Shown: positions 49,341 to 61,080 of the stretch, piece after piece | How positions within the stretch are numbered: the first letter of the stretch is position 1 | Layout: each line of letters begins with the position of its first letter | Source: Apostichopus japonicus | Taxonomy: Eukaryota; Echinodermata; Holothuroidea; Aspidochirotida; Stichopodidae | Assembly: GCF_037975245.1 (NCBI RefSeq) | Contig: NC_092569.1 | Location: 16,474,001-16,538,000, forward strand | Length of the DNA: 64,000 nucleotides | Direction: 5' to 3' | Position numbers and translations under genes: made by a program | The notes under the pieces: model-generated | The model's database searches: none | Seen by the model: only the letters and a program-made list of their open reading frames with translations | What the model was told of the DNA's origin: nothing

Positions 49341-50178
49341 TCTATAAGAAACTCATCCGTACCAAGTTTCTTTTCGCCAGCCTGATGGGGAAAAATGAAT
49401 TTGTATGCTCCCTTGTTCACTCGTTCCCACCTCTACTCGCTCCCTCGTCCATAATTGTATGTTTGGATTATCGTACATGTTATATATGTATACTACGTAT
49501 GTTAAGTGCGCATGAAATAAGCGGGCGCACTTTCGAATTCAAAATATAGGAAACCAAATAATTCAAGAACGACACATTATCGTCAGTGTGTTAAGCCTTT
49601 GTTTTTAACTTTTATCACGGACATGCTGAAGAACCATCTTAATCTGAACTGTAACATTATACCGCTAATAGAATCACCCACTTCGAACATTGTTTCTTAG
49701 CCTTTTGTTTGGTATGAGAAAGAGCCCTTTCAAACATCTAGGTTTATAAATTAAAATGTATCTACTACTCAGTCAAGCATGCAGACCATTATGTCAGTTG
49801 CTCAGATGCAACATAAAACACAATAGAAAAACTAACCGTTACAATGTTAAGGGCTCTCATATATAACTAGTTTACGGTGTATCTTTTTTTTTTGTCCACA
49901 AATCATGCATATATCATTTACGGATACGCTGCAGTTTATATGAGGTTAGAAAGAACATATGTTGGTTTAGTAGTTGTCATTTATAAAAAGATGCTGTAAC
50001 AGTTACAATTTACCATGAAAAGGCGCATTCCAAACAATGTACTGTTCCATTAAAAGCAAATATTTTGAAAACCGGAACAACTATGGGAACATCGTGAGCA
50101 CTCTTTTCTCCCGGTGTTTAAGGTATTACGAATTAGATTCTGCCCAAAGCGATCTTTTAACGATAGTGAAATTTACTT
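49341..50178. other. Non-coding, no feature recognised
   Basis: AT-rich DNA with only short ORFs. Confidence 0.4.
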
Positions 50179-51381
50179 GAAGTATTTTTCTTGGCTCGAT
50201 TCTGATTGCTTTATCGGTTAAAACTGGTTAAGGTGAGTATCCGTTCATCAGTTAAAACTGATGTGTGTTATCTTTTCTTAACATGTGTCACATTTATGAC
50301 TAGCTGGTACTGAGGACTTAAAAATAGAAAATACCAAACACACGATCCTATACATAATGATTGACTGGATAGCCAGACTAATTTAAAGGTTTCGCCAAAC
50401 ATTTCGTCAACATTTTAACAGTAAGTGACACTTAACTGCAAAACGCTTAAAATCTGCATGTTGAACCATCTTTAAAACGTCAGTTAGTAAGTTTTACACA
50501 GTAGCATCTGCTGACAAGTCTAACATGTGTTACGGTGTTATAATATACTTCAGTTTATACTGAGTAATGGTTGCCTCTTGAAGTATTTTTCTTGGCTCGA
50601 TTCTGATTGCTTTATCGGTTAAAACTGGTTAAGGTGAGTATCCGTTCATCAGTTAAAACTGATGTGTGTTATCTTTTCTTAACATGTGTCACATTTATGA
50701 CTAGCTGGTACTGAGGACTTAAAAATAGAAAATACCAAACACACGATCCTATACATAATGATTGACTGGATAGCCAGACTAATTTAAAGGTTTCGCCAAA
50801 AATTTCGTCAACATTTTAACAGTAAGTGACACTTAACTGCAAAACGCTTAAAATCTGCATGTTGAACCATCTTTAAAACGTCAGTTAGTAAGTTTTACAC
50901 AGTAGCATCTGCTGACAAGTCTAACATGTGTTACGGTGTTATAATATACTTCAGTTTATACTGAGTAATGGTTGCCTCTTGAAGTATTTTTCTTGGCTCG
51001 ATTCTGATTGCTTTATCGGTTAAAACTGGTTAAGGTGAGTATCCGTTCATCAGTTAAAACTGATGTGTGTTATCTTTTCTTAACATGTGTCACATTTATG
51101 ACTAGCTGGTACTGAGGACTTAAAAATAGAAAATACCAAACACACGATCCTATACATAATGATTGACTGGATAGCCAGACTAATTTAAAGGTTTCGCCAA
51201 ACATTTCGTCAACATTTTAACAGTAAGTGACACTTAACTGCAAAACGCTTAAAATCTGCATGTTGAACCATCTTTTTAACGTCAGTTAGTAAGTTTTACA
51301 CAGTAGCATCTGCTGACAAGTTTAACATGTGTTACGGTGTTATAATATACTTCAGTTTATACTGAGTAATGGTTGCCTCTT
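50179..51381. repeat. Three tandem 401-bp units, nearly identical
   Basis: AGTATTTTTCTTGGCTCG starts at 50181, 50582 and 50983, an exact 401-bp period. Only a handful of substitutions separate the units (for example CGCCAAACAT/CGCCAAAAAT). The unit is rich in AACTG/CAGTT dyads. The near identity indicates recent amplification or gene conversion, or an assembly artefact. Confidence 0.95.
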
Positions 51382-51764
51382 ATGAACAGTACAAACTGAT
51401 CAAGTGTCCGTTGCAAAACTAAGACTACACTACATCTTCTGACTGTTTTGACCAAATGAAAGTTATAAGTTAATATTAGAGATTCCACTCTTATAAGTTG
51501 GTAATTTAGCCGCCAATACATTTTTGAAAGTATACATTAATCACATGAAATGATCTACCGTAATGTCTACCGTAAAATTCGTCCACTGTGGGAAAACCTC
51601 TGCATAAGCTACAGTGTGGCACCACATGTGAAAGTTCCATTACCTTTATCTTCTCCAATTCTATCGTAACTATGTAAATCCACACTTTTACAAATCTTTA
51701 TGACCTTTTGTTATTGGTTATTAGTAACTTTATCCCCATGGTTGTACCGAGATGTGCACATATC

Positions 51765-52092
51765 TTATAGATCAAGATCGGATTTTGAGTTCAAATCATT
51801 GTATAAGGTATCGGAATCAATTCCATGAATTTGAAACTCTTCAGAGTCAAATAGGTTACTTAGCGTGTTCGTTATTGCATAATAATCTCCCACGAGATAG
51901 ATCAAGGCACCATTGTACATATATATGAATGGAACGTAATCGTTGGCGACGACATCCAACATATCCGGATCATCCGGGTATTTATAATTCTCGTGTGGTA
52001 TGTAGGTACCACCCATACTCACTTGGTAACCAACGACACTATAGTCAATCGCTGTCAACAATGTTGTATCTAAACGAGATATCTGAGAGTAC
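51765..52092 (-). CDS. Putative terminal exon of an unknown gene
   Basis: An open frame of about 108 codons follows a good pyrimidine-rich acceptor (CCTCTTTGTCCGGCAATTACCAG without its first base call here) and ends in a stop. It includes YSQISRLDTTLLTAIDYSV, GTYIPHENYKYPDDPDML and an acidic C-terminus (DLNSKSDLDL). It has balanced amino-acid use unlike nearby chance ORFs. I do not recognise the family and found no partner exon. Confidence 0.35.
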
Positions 52093-53030
52093 CTGGTAAT
52101 TGCCGGACAAAGAGGATTCAATTAACAATGAAAGATCAATGGAAGGATTATTGTGGTGGGACACCTGAAGCCACGATTTTGTAGAGGGCGATCTTCCCAA
52201 ACAATGAAAAACCTCATGGCGATGCAAATGTAATTAAGAAAAACGAAAGAATCATCGATACTCATTTGAGTCTCTGTAAATGAGCATTCACGACAGCGCT
52301 TAAATTGTGCATTTGCTGTTTTGTGTATTAATGAGGTAAACATGACATTTTTCTTAGCTTTTTCTTATGTTTACTGAGCAAATTCAAGAGTCGGTGCTCG
52401 TCGAAGGATCTTACACGTTGTTTTAAAGACAAGAAAGTATATTTAAATAAGTATTCATCCTCTTTAGTGATACAAGTTGGTGAATGAGATGTTTGCAACT
52501 CATGGTACATATTTTAAGTTCAACAAGTCATAAAAGCATTTTGCTTTCTTATTCAACTTTACATGTTGTTTCAATTCAAACATAACAACATCCTCTTGTC
52601 TTCTTGCCTGTGATCATTTATACCACTATTATGTATGGGGACGAATTGAATACTTTAGAATGGAATATTTTAATAAGTTCATACGATGAGAGAACAATGT
52701 ATTAACTTAAAAGATTTGTTCGTGTATACGTTGAGGATTACGTTGAAAATTGGCGAGTACATGAAAGAATGTTGGACTGCCATATCTAGTCGATTAATTT
52801 TTAATGATAATTCGTTTCATATATAGGACTACATGAGAAAGTAAGCAAATATTCCTGGCATGTATGTAAATGTATTGTTTGTGAGTAATTGTGCACTTCA
52901 CGGAAATTAGATCTATCGATACATTCTATCGCTGACTCCAAACAAGTAACTCGAATTTTGTGCATGGTTACAGGACGGGTCCCACACATTTTTTGACTGT
53001 ACTGGGCCGTAGTGGCTAAGGTCGAGGGTA
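52093..53030. other. Non-coding between unknown exon and FReD-3 3' flank
   Basis: Several ORFs of 60-76 codons overlap in different frames without family features. No gene is supported. Confidence 0.4.
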
Positions 53031-53435
53031 GGGGAGGGGGGGTGGGACCAATAAGTAAGGTCGTGCAGGGCTGCGGTCAGGTGAATATTATTTTTCTTGA
53101 ACGGTAGATAGGGGTGGAGGAGTGGAAGATTGCTAAGAGGCAAAACCTGTAAACTGGAGTCATTGTGGATAACGGGGTTTTTTTTGTGTAGCTTATATAT
53201 TGGGCGTTATTCTCGATTACTGTCGATCTCATTTTAGTAAAAAAAAAATACAATTTGCATAAAAAAACGCTCGATAAAACCACAATGGTTTCACAATGAA
53301 AAACAAAACTCAAGATGGACGAGTCTGGAAATGTTTGTATTCATCTTCTTTTAATATTCCTCATTCAATGTTATAAAAGTCATAAAGATATGTTGTTATG
53401 GCAATAGTCGGTTATTCAATTATTGTCTAGAGTAA

Positions 53436-53609
53436 ATGACGATGATACAATTGTTGGTGATCATCCTAGTTGCTGCTTATGGTCGATGTATTACACTGGA
53501 CGTATCTTCATTTCAACGTATTTTATGTTGTAACTACTCCCTGGAAGATTATACCAGAGTATGCTCTTGTAATCAGTACTGCCGGCTGTGTACAATCCGT
53601 TTAGGTTAG
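53436..53609 (+). CDS. Antisense small ORF, signal-peptide-like, Cys-rich (57 aa)
   Basis: It begins MTMIQLLVIILVAAYGRC, followed by a cysteine-rich tail (LCCNYS, VCSCNQYCRLC). It overlaps the FReD-3 last exon on the other strand. The leader part lies mostly beyond the FReD stop codon, where the sense strand is not coding. The counterpart at 48398 shares the leader. The FReD-2 copy lacks it (a TGA interrupts). Expression is unknown. Confidence 0.22.
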   Translation: MTMIQLLVIILVAAYGRCITLDVSSFQRILCCNYSLEDYTRVCSCNQYCRLCTIRLG

Positions 53610-53759
53610 AATAATAGTTATAATAATAATAATAACAATAACTACCGTACCACCACGCTCCGTGACAATGCTGGGCCAAGTGATAATCAGAGCGAGGATC
53701 ATTGTCGCGATTGAAGGTCGAAAAAGATTGGTTCCTGTGATTCGCCATCCTGTCGTTTG
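53491..53759 (-). CDS. FReD-3 exon 5 (C-terminal P subdomain, Tyr-rich loop)
   Basis: 269 nt from a TTTCGCAG acceptor to TAA, 88 residues after the split codon. It carries the longest tyrosine loop of the three last exons. Confidence 0.9.
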
Positions 53760-54270
53760 CTGCGAAAGGAAAACACAAAATCGAGATGAAGTAGACAGGA
53801 ATCTTCATTTTACTATTTGATTACACGTTCATTAAATACTGGATACATTTGTTGGAGATAATGAACAAGCTATACAATATAATATGTAAGAATCTTTCTA
53901 AAATGTTATGTTGATAGTTACATCGATTTGCCTCAGAGTGTACTTGTGGTATCCAGATGTGATACCACAGCTGTCATTAATATGTCTAATTTTCTATAAA
54001 TCGCCATTATTGGATCAATTTGTATTGACTTTGCATTCCCCCAAAGTAAGTTATAAGCGATAGGGGGAAAAATCAAGCAATATTTTTTGATATGTCTTTG
54101 TTTAGTATACAGTAAAACTATGATATCACACTTGTTTCCTCAACTTCATTTATTAAACCAAGTTTCTAACAATTTCAGCGATTAATTACATGGATAAATT
54201 TTACAATTACTGTTAAACTTAATGACAAAGATTAGAACCATGTGTTTCTGTTGTCATCGGTAGTTTCATT

Positions 54271-54308
<38 letters not shown>

Positions 54309-57300
54309 CAGATATCTTACATTTCTAGAATAACAAGGTGTTTTGCTTCTGTTTTATTCCCTTTTTATTCTTATTTTGTTTTGTTTTGTGTTTTTCTTTA
54401 CTTTCATAAAGGGCTTTATTGGTATGACTATATGAGAGCAGGGTAGGACATAGGTGATGGGGAGTGATAGGATGAAATTTATGAAAAACAAGACTCGCTG
54501 TGAAGTACACATACAAGTACTTTTTTTTGGACCCCATCCTATCATACTTTGGAATATCTTTCCACTTCCCTATATCTCTACTTCCTAGTTGACACTCAGA
54601 CTGTAAAAAAAACATAACACGGGAAATGAATTTGACGAAGAACATTCTAGGTATATAATCATATCTTATAGCGACTCTTTAAGTAACTATATATCTTGTC
54701 ATCTGTCTATGCAGAGTTTACTACCTTTATTGTTGGAACACATTCAGTAATAATAGTAATAATACATGTGGGTTGCACGTTGCCTAATGTCACAAATGGT
54801 ACATTTTCCAATATGCCTAGTGTTTGTTACCTTTAAATTTCGTATTGATCTATATATATTCCAAACTCAATTCTACCTGACCAGCTTTCTTCCGATTTGA
54901 TTACAAACAGTGTACTAATTGAAGAAAAATAGTCAGTAATTGTAGATATCGTTTTTGAGCTGATAATTTCTAAAATGTCTGCGTATATGCTACATATTTG
55001 ATGAATGGTTACAATCGGCTAATGAACTGACAAACTAAATACACGGGTTAATTTGACGACAAATGTTAGAAAGGGAGGTAATGGATCAAGGTAGTAATGT
55101 ATAATTTGGTAGAGGCGTTAATAAACTTCTTGCTAATCTTCAGTACTTTGAAATATCATTGATAAGGTATCGATAAAGACAAGCAAATTCCACGAGGTTT
55201 TTTATTTACGTACCTGTAGTGCTGGAGCTATCGTATTCTCCAAGGCCAACTAAACGATACTTAGTCTCTTCATCGCTGATCCTAAACAGGTCGTACTTCG
55301 CAAAATAGGGATCTCCATTCACGTTGTTTAAATCAATGCGAAGCATGTAATCCTTTTGGTTAGTTAAGAGTGATATTTTATCGTTGCCAAGCCAAAATTC
55401 CGTATTTAGGAAACCAAAGCCATCTCGGTATTCTTCCCAGTCTCTGTAAAACTCTACAGAACCATCGACCCGGCGTTGGAAGACCTGGTTAAGTTTCAAA
55501 ACAAAACATGACATATTTGGTTGAACATAAAGTACAATTTGTGCGATGTGCGTTTGATGCGTATAATGTATCAGTGTGGTTAGTGTTTTAATGGTTCGTA
55601 TTACGTTGAACAGATACGGTAGCTTGTGCACCGCTTAGATTTTTTTTCTAACGGAATACATAGTTTTCATATATTTTATGCTCTTATTGCGAATATTGCA
55701 AAGAAATCGCTTTTTAGAGAACAAATAAAATATAACTATACACATACTTCAGCAAGCACGCAAAATAGAAATTAATTAAGGTTAATATGTTAGGTTCTTA
55801 CCGTCCAGCCTCCTCCGTCAATTGAGTTATTACAGTAAACTTGAAAAGGTTCATTGGCTCCATCTGGCTTAATTAGATAAACTCCAGATTCAGAGGGACT
55901 CCCTTCACATTGGTCGTAAACTTTTTGACAATCTCGAGGATATTCTGGCTCTTGGTAGAAAAAGTAGGAGGAGTCTGAAGGAATGAAAGAAAACGTTTTT
56001 TTAGTGAACTACCGAACTCGATGTCCCGTTTACCTGACTCTCGATTAAGGTAAAAATTACGGTTTGCAGAAGAAAATGTTTGTCAAAATGATAAACATAA
56101 ATCTTCTATACATTTCTCTGCTTGAAAGAACACCATGGAAGTACACATTGTAAAATCGTAAAAAGAAACAACAGATATACAGAATAATCTTAAATGAAGT
56201 AACAGAAGCATACACAAATCCTGATCAGTTCTGGTTACTATTTCTGTTTAATTTAAAACGACAAATGTTGGCCTACTTTTCACCGCCGCGACAAACCTTA
56301 GATACAAATAATAATTGTTGGTACTTTTCAGCCAGTGATAAAAGCGTGTTGCTTTTCGATTATTGGATTTTTGTTTTATTTTACCATATTACAAAATTCA
56401 AAGTACGCATTTCTGTGAAGAAAGAATTAACGGTGGCAGGTCTTAGTATATATATAATTACCAGATCAAGAAACTTAAGTATAAATGCATATTAATCAAA
56501 AACATGTGAAGACTACTAAAGCAGAAATCACCATTATTGTCAATTAAGAACATTAATATGACTGATTAATTACGTTTCTGTAATACTGATGATACTGATG
56601 ATGATATTTGTTTTACAACCGGAATTGAATATTAAGTGAGATGAATACTATATATGTATTTATTTACCGATGGGTATCTCTATAATAATACGTTACTAAA
56701 GGCATAAAGCCAAAATTGAAATGTAAATTAAGTTAAATTCATACCGAAATTTTAAATGCAGTTAACTAATTTTAAAAGATACCGATCGATTCTAGTAGCT
56801 TGTTACTTTAAGATAAATCGACAAAATGTTGGTCTCCACCGCGAGAAACTTTAAAAGGCTCTCAGTTTTTAACTACAAGTTGTTTCCAGCCAGCTTTAAA
56901 AGCGAGTTATTTTTCGTTTTACAGTATTTTTTTTGTAACCAAGTTAAATAATCCACAGTACGTCTTTATAAATCATATATCGATGGGTACCTCTCAATTG
57001 AAAAAATGAAAAAATAAAAGAAAATGACATTCATACTTGTAATGTCCTTCTTTAGAATATGTATTTTGCTTTGTAAAGATTCATGTTAAAGTTTCTTGAC
57101 AAAAGAAATTAATAAGAATGATAAATGTTTCTTACCTCCAGTGCTTCTTTTGTTCCTCCCAGAATTTTCCCGTTCAACATTCTAAAATGGAGATATAATA
57201 ATTGAAATATATATTGAAGTCACTGAAAGTACATTCCGATAGCGGGAGGGACTCGTTTGTAAAAGGTACTTACCGCCGAAATCAATTCAGTTCCGAAGCA

Positions 57301-60300
57301 TTTTTAAGTTGCTGCTAATCTTTGGTTAAAGTCCAATGAATTGAAATCAGGGATCGTTAACTATGTCACAATAAGGTCATCTTAATCATTTCACTGATAG
57401 AGAGGCATTTACTTTGACCCCACTCGTATGACAAGGTTTTTGTAATATTCGTGTTAAGATCTTTCTCTTTTACTCAGATAGTAGCTTCTTTGTAGGAAAC
57501 ATTACGGAAAATCAAGAGACACTATTCCAACACTCTATTCCAACACAGTATAACTATTCAGTTTATAACGTATATAGAACTATCGTTAAGCCGTGACATA
57601 TTTTAATGAAAACAAATTGGTTTCTATTCAATACTGTGTTGTTGTTGTGTATGCTTCTTGGCATGGATGTTTGGAGACAACCTTTTTTAAATTATTTTTG
57701 AAACTAAGGATGGATGAAAATATTACGAATTGACTTCCATGTACGTACAAATACATTTTGAATTATCCTAGTTAAATGAGTTGCTTTCGTATCTCTGAGC
57801 CATTTCTGCATTTTGTCATATGATCTCGTTTATTTATATCATTTTTTTGAGTATAAGTTGAATGAATTACCCAGCTTCAACTTGAAACATAATTTACAAT
57901 TATTAGAAAGTTTAGTGATTTATCTAAAATAGTAGTTAGAACGGTGGGTACTCTCGCCGTTTTTTCCTCAAGGTTCTGTTTGCGAAGTTAGTTGTACCAT
58001 TTAGATCGTTTGATACATATGATGTATTTGTTAGTAATAATCTAGAATACTTATTAAAACTCCCTCATAAACTTATACCTAGACAACATTTTATCATCAA
58101 GTGTGATATTCGCCTTTCTATGTTGTTCCAAAATTGTAATGGATTCCTCACTGCCTTCTCCATTTTTTTTAAATGTTTCCAAAGATAAATCTCATTTGAC
58201 TATTTTATATAGAAATAATTCCTTAACATAAACTAACAGCGTTCCTCCAGCAGAATCTCTACTATAAAACCTAATCTAATCTAATAAATCGGATAATACA
58301 TATTTTGTTGAAAATATTTAACAGACCTTTATTACTACATACGATGCAACAATGGTATTAAACCTACTAAACCCAACTATGCTAATTTAATTAGTCCCAG
58401 TCATTAACCAAATTGTTCAGTTTTTTTGTTGTTGTAGTAATACTGCATACTTTTAACGTTTATATTCAACACTACATCAGATTAAGGCAATGAGTGATTC
58501 TTGTCACTTGCTTAATCTGTTATTAAAATATTTTGATATTCCATTGCTATTCGTCGATGTGATGCCAAGGAAAACATGCTCTTAAAACACGCGAGAGAAC
58601 AGTTTATTCCTAATTTCTATGTTAAAAATGAGTGTCTCGGTAAAATAAAGACCTTTCAGTAGTGCGTGTCCCGATAAGATATTTACAATTTTGTCAAATT
58701 TTGTTGTTTGGTTTATTTACAGAGTAAAACAAGCCGAAGCAACTTTATTCTCTCCTTGGTATGTTGGTCTGTGTTAATGGTAAGTTTATTAATTGAAATA
58801 TATGACGAAATTAATATAAAGATATTGTTCAATATATAGATAATATATAGATTCACATCGAATATAGTCGATTCAGTATTTACAACAATTGTTTGTGATT
58901 TATGAGTATGATTTATGATTTTAAGGCATCATTCCACAATATATAATGTAAATATAAAGACGTTCTAAGTTTGATTGATTGCTCTGCGTTTCTGTACAGT
59001 ACCCTACGTCTCATAATTCACCTTCGTTAAGATGAAATGTCAAATATGAATGTTTATACTATGTTCGTGCTATAATATTGAAAGACTATATTCGGCAGCA
59101 AAGTGTCAAGAGCGTTTACATTTGTTAAAATTAATAATCTATTGCCTTTTTAAGTAATTCACAGTAAGTTGTAGACTGACATTTAAGCATCAGGTTTCTT
59201 TCTACTATGATTTCTTTAATCGATTCCTTAATCAGGTTAGTTGCTACTTTGAAAGGTATAATTGAAAACACATTTGTCAAATTTATATATTTCTTGGCCC
59301 AAAAAAATTAGAATGCCCATCTAAGAATATCAGCAATTGAAGTTTAAGAACGGATTACTGGTAAAAGTAGCATTTATGATAGCATGTACGTAATATTCGC
59401 TACCAAACTTCGTCCAACAAAATATACAATACATGTCCAATGAATTGCGGAAGAATATTTATCTGAGAGAGATTTTAAAGGCCATTATTATTAACACGAT
59501 ACAACGGTGACAAAAAACATAGACTGATATATGATATTTTACTCAGTCTCCTATAAAAAAATGTTTGATATTCAATTGTAGTATTATTAGGACTTTGGCC
59601 AGATATGTTTTAAACTTGATGAAATTAAGTCAAGATGTTTTCTTTTCAAATTTTTAAACTGCTACGAAAAGAAATTCTATCACGATTTCCTTGATGAGAT
59701 GTCAAGGAAGGAATGCGCTCAAAACACAGGAGAGAAAAAAACTACAATGTCGATTGATATAAGCAATGAGTCTTGCGGTAGAATAAATACATTTCTATTA
59801 TAGTGGGTATACTGAGTAGCTATTCACAAATGCCAAAGTCGTTGTTTATTTACACAATTAAACAAGTCAAAGCAACTTTATTCTTTTGATGACTACTTTT
59901 GATCTGCTTTAGTCTTAAATGTAATTAACGGAATATAAATTTGACATTTGAAAATATTGGATCTTATTTTCTTGATATATAGATGATAATCGTTTGAATC
60001 TTTCCTGCAAATTAAGTATTTATCATTTATGAGTATTTTTGTATGTAAGACATCATTTAATCATTTAATCTAACTTAACTAATCCGTTAATAAGAAACTG
60101 TCAAGTTTCATCGATTGCTTCAAATAGTTCCTATTATTGTTTCAATGCGTTAACTTATTGGTATTACACTGTATTGGTATTACACTGTACCATGTATCTA
60201 GCAAGTCACCTTCCTTTATTTATTTAAAAAAATATATATCTGAATTGCCAAAAATGGATGTTCGAACTATATTTTTACTATAGGATTGATGAACTACCTT

Positions 60301-60932
60301 GGAAGCAAGTTAAAGATGGCTAAAAGAAACAATTTCAATTAATTTTTTGTTAAGGAATTCACAGTTATATCCTTACATATGATAATTATTTTCATGTTTT
60401 TGTTATCGATGGTTGTTATAGTTTATTTGCTATGTTGGACGATATAATTAAATACCCGTTTGAAACGTAATCGTTTCCACGATTTATCAGCCAGTCATTG
60501 CCAATTTCAAATTGATTACTGTATTCGTTGTTTTAAGAAAATAATTAATATATAGACCCCTTTTCAAACCTATCCATGTTAATGATATGGTGTAATTAAG
60601 CTTATTATATTTTATTGTGTACATGAGGTAGTTCACAATGAGCATTCTATATTTTATTGTTAATAAGTAGATTAAGTACAATAATATCAATATGTTAAAA
60701 ACAGACAAATACACCAATGGAACACCGACAATAATCTCAAACAGCATGGTAAAGAGAAACTTTAAATCATATTTAGTTTAAAAAATACTGAGTTAGAAAA
60801 TCATTGATCACAATTAAATGTTCAACTTCAACTTGAATTTGATAAAACTTAAAAGAAACTTACGGTTTCTGCCTGAAAAGCTGGAAGTTGAAAGAAGAGT
60901 CCCAAAACACAAAATGTTAGGATGAACTGCAT
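53491..60932 (-). CDS. FReD-3: secreted fibrinogen-related protein, complete
   Basis: Five exons (60864-60932, 57136-57181, 55802-55974, 55214-55484, 53491-53759) give 828 nt, a predicted 275-residue protein. Signal peptide, RNKR linker and a fibrinogen domain are intact. The C-terminal subdomain has NQS, FNRDND, QHCHGAWWYGSYC, a tyrosine-rich loop (YYYYYNYYSNLNG) and EMKIRPV. All junctions are GT-AG in consistent phases. Canonical family members have 12 residues between the second cysteine pair (C-x12-C); here there are nine. It is probably a secreted lectin-like defence or clotting-related protein, by family analogy. Confidence 0.88.
53760..55213 (-). other. FReD-3 intron 4
   Basis: Non-coding. 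It includes a (TA)n microsatellite at about 54272-54310. Two overlapping minus-strand ORFs (54325-54645) are low-complexity and not conserved in FReD-2. Confidence 0.6.
55214..55484 (-). CDS. FReD-3 exon 4 (middle of fibrinogen domain)
   Basis: 271 nt, phase 0 to 1; VFQRRVDGSVEFYRDWEEY to SSSTTG. It could splice to 53759 or, in the same phase, to 48709. Confidence 0.88.
55802..55974 (-). CDS. FReD-3 exon 3 (start of fibrinogen domain)
   Basis: 173 nt, phase 1 to 0; DCQKVYDQCEGSPSESGVY and ends GGGWT. Confidence 0.85.
55975..57135 (-). other. FReD-3 intron 2
   Basis: Non-coding. The first copy of the intron-2 duplication (about 56240-56690) is present; the second (from about 56805) is shortened compared with FReD-1 and FReD-2. 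Confidence 0.5.
57136..57181 (-). CDS. FReD-3 exon 2 (linker with RNKR site)
   Basis: 46 nt, encoding NVERENSGRNKRSTG; TTTTAG acceptor and GTAAGA donor. Confidence 0.8.
57182..60863 (-). other. FReD-3 intron 1, with internal tandem duplication
   Basis: Paired segments at about 58310-59110 and 59470-60150 correspond to those in the paralogues. Apart from the 38-nt segment no exon-like sequence is seen. Confidence 0.5.
57274..57311 (-). other. FReD-3 candidate cryptic or poison exon
   Basis: The same 38-nt segment as in FReD-1 and FReD-2, with TTAGCAG acceptor and GTAAGT donor. Read after exon 1 it gives QLKNASELN and then TGA. Confidence 0.3.
60864..60932 (-). CDS. FReD-3 exon 1 (signal peptide)
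   Basis: 69 nt from ATG to a GTAAGT donor, phase 0. It differs from FReD-1 by Ser14 to Phe. Confidence 0.85.
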
Positions 60933-61080
60933 CTTGACGATTTTTTCTGGTCTTAACGATCACAAATCTCAAGAAGGAATGAAGTAAACTTTCTGGCAGC
61001 GAACCAGTTCAACCACTCTCTGAGCTTACCCTGCGTACTATGACGTGGTTGTTGACACGTGTCACCGAAGAGATGATTAA
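60933..61080 (-). promoter_or_regulatory. FReD-3 5' UTR and proximal promoter
   Basis: TGACGTGG at 61041-61048 and CACGTG at 61056-61061 keep the spacing seen in the other two copies. Farther upstream a perfect CRE, TGACGTCA, lies at 61644-61651. Confidence 0.4.
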
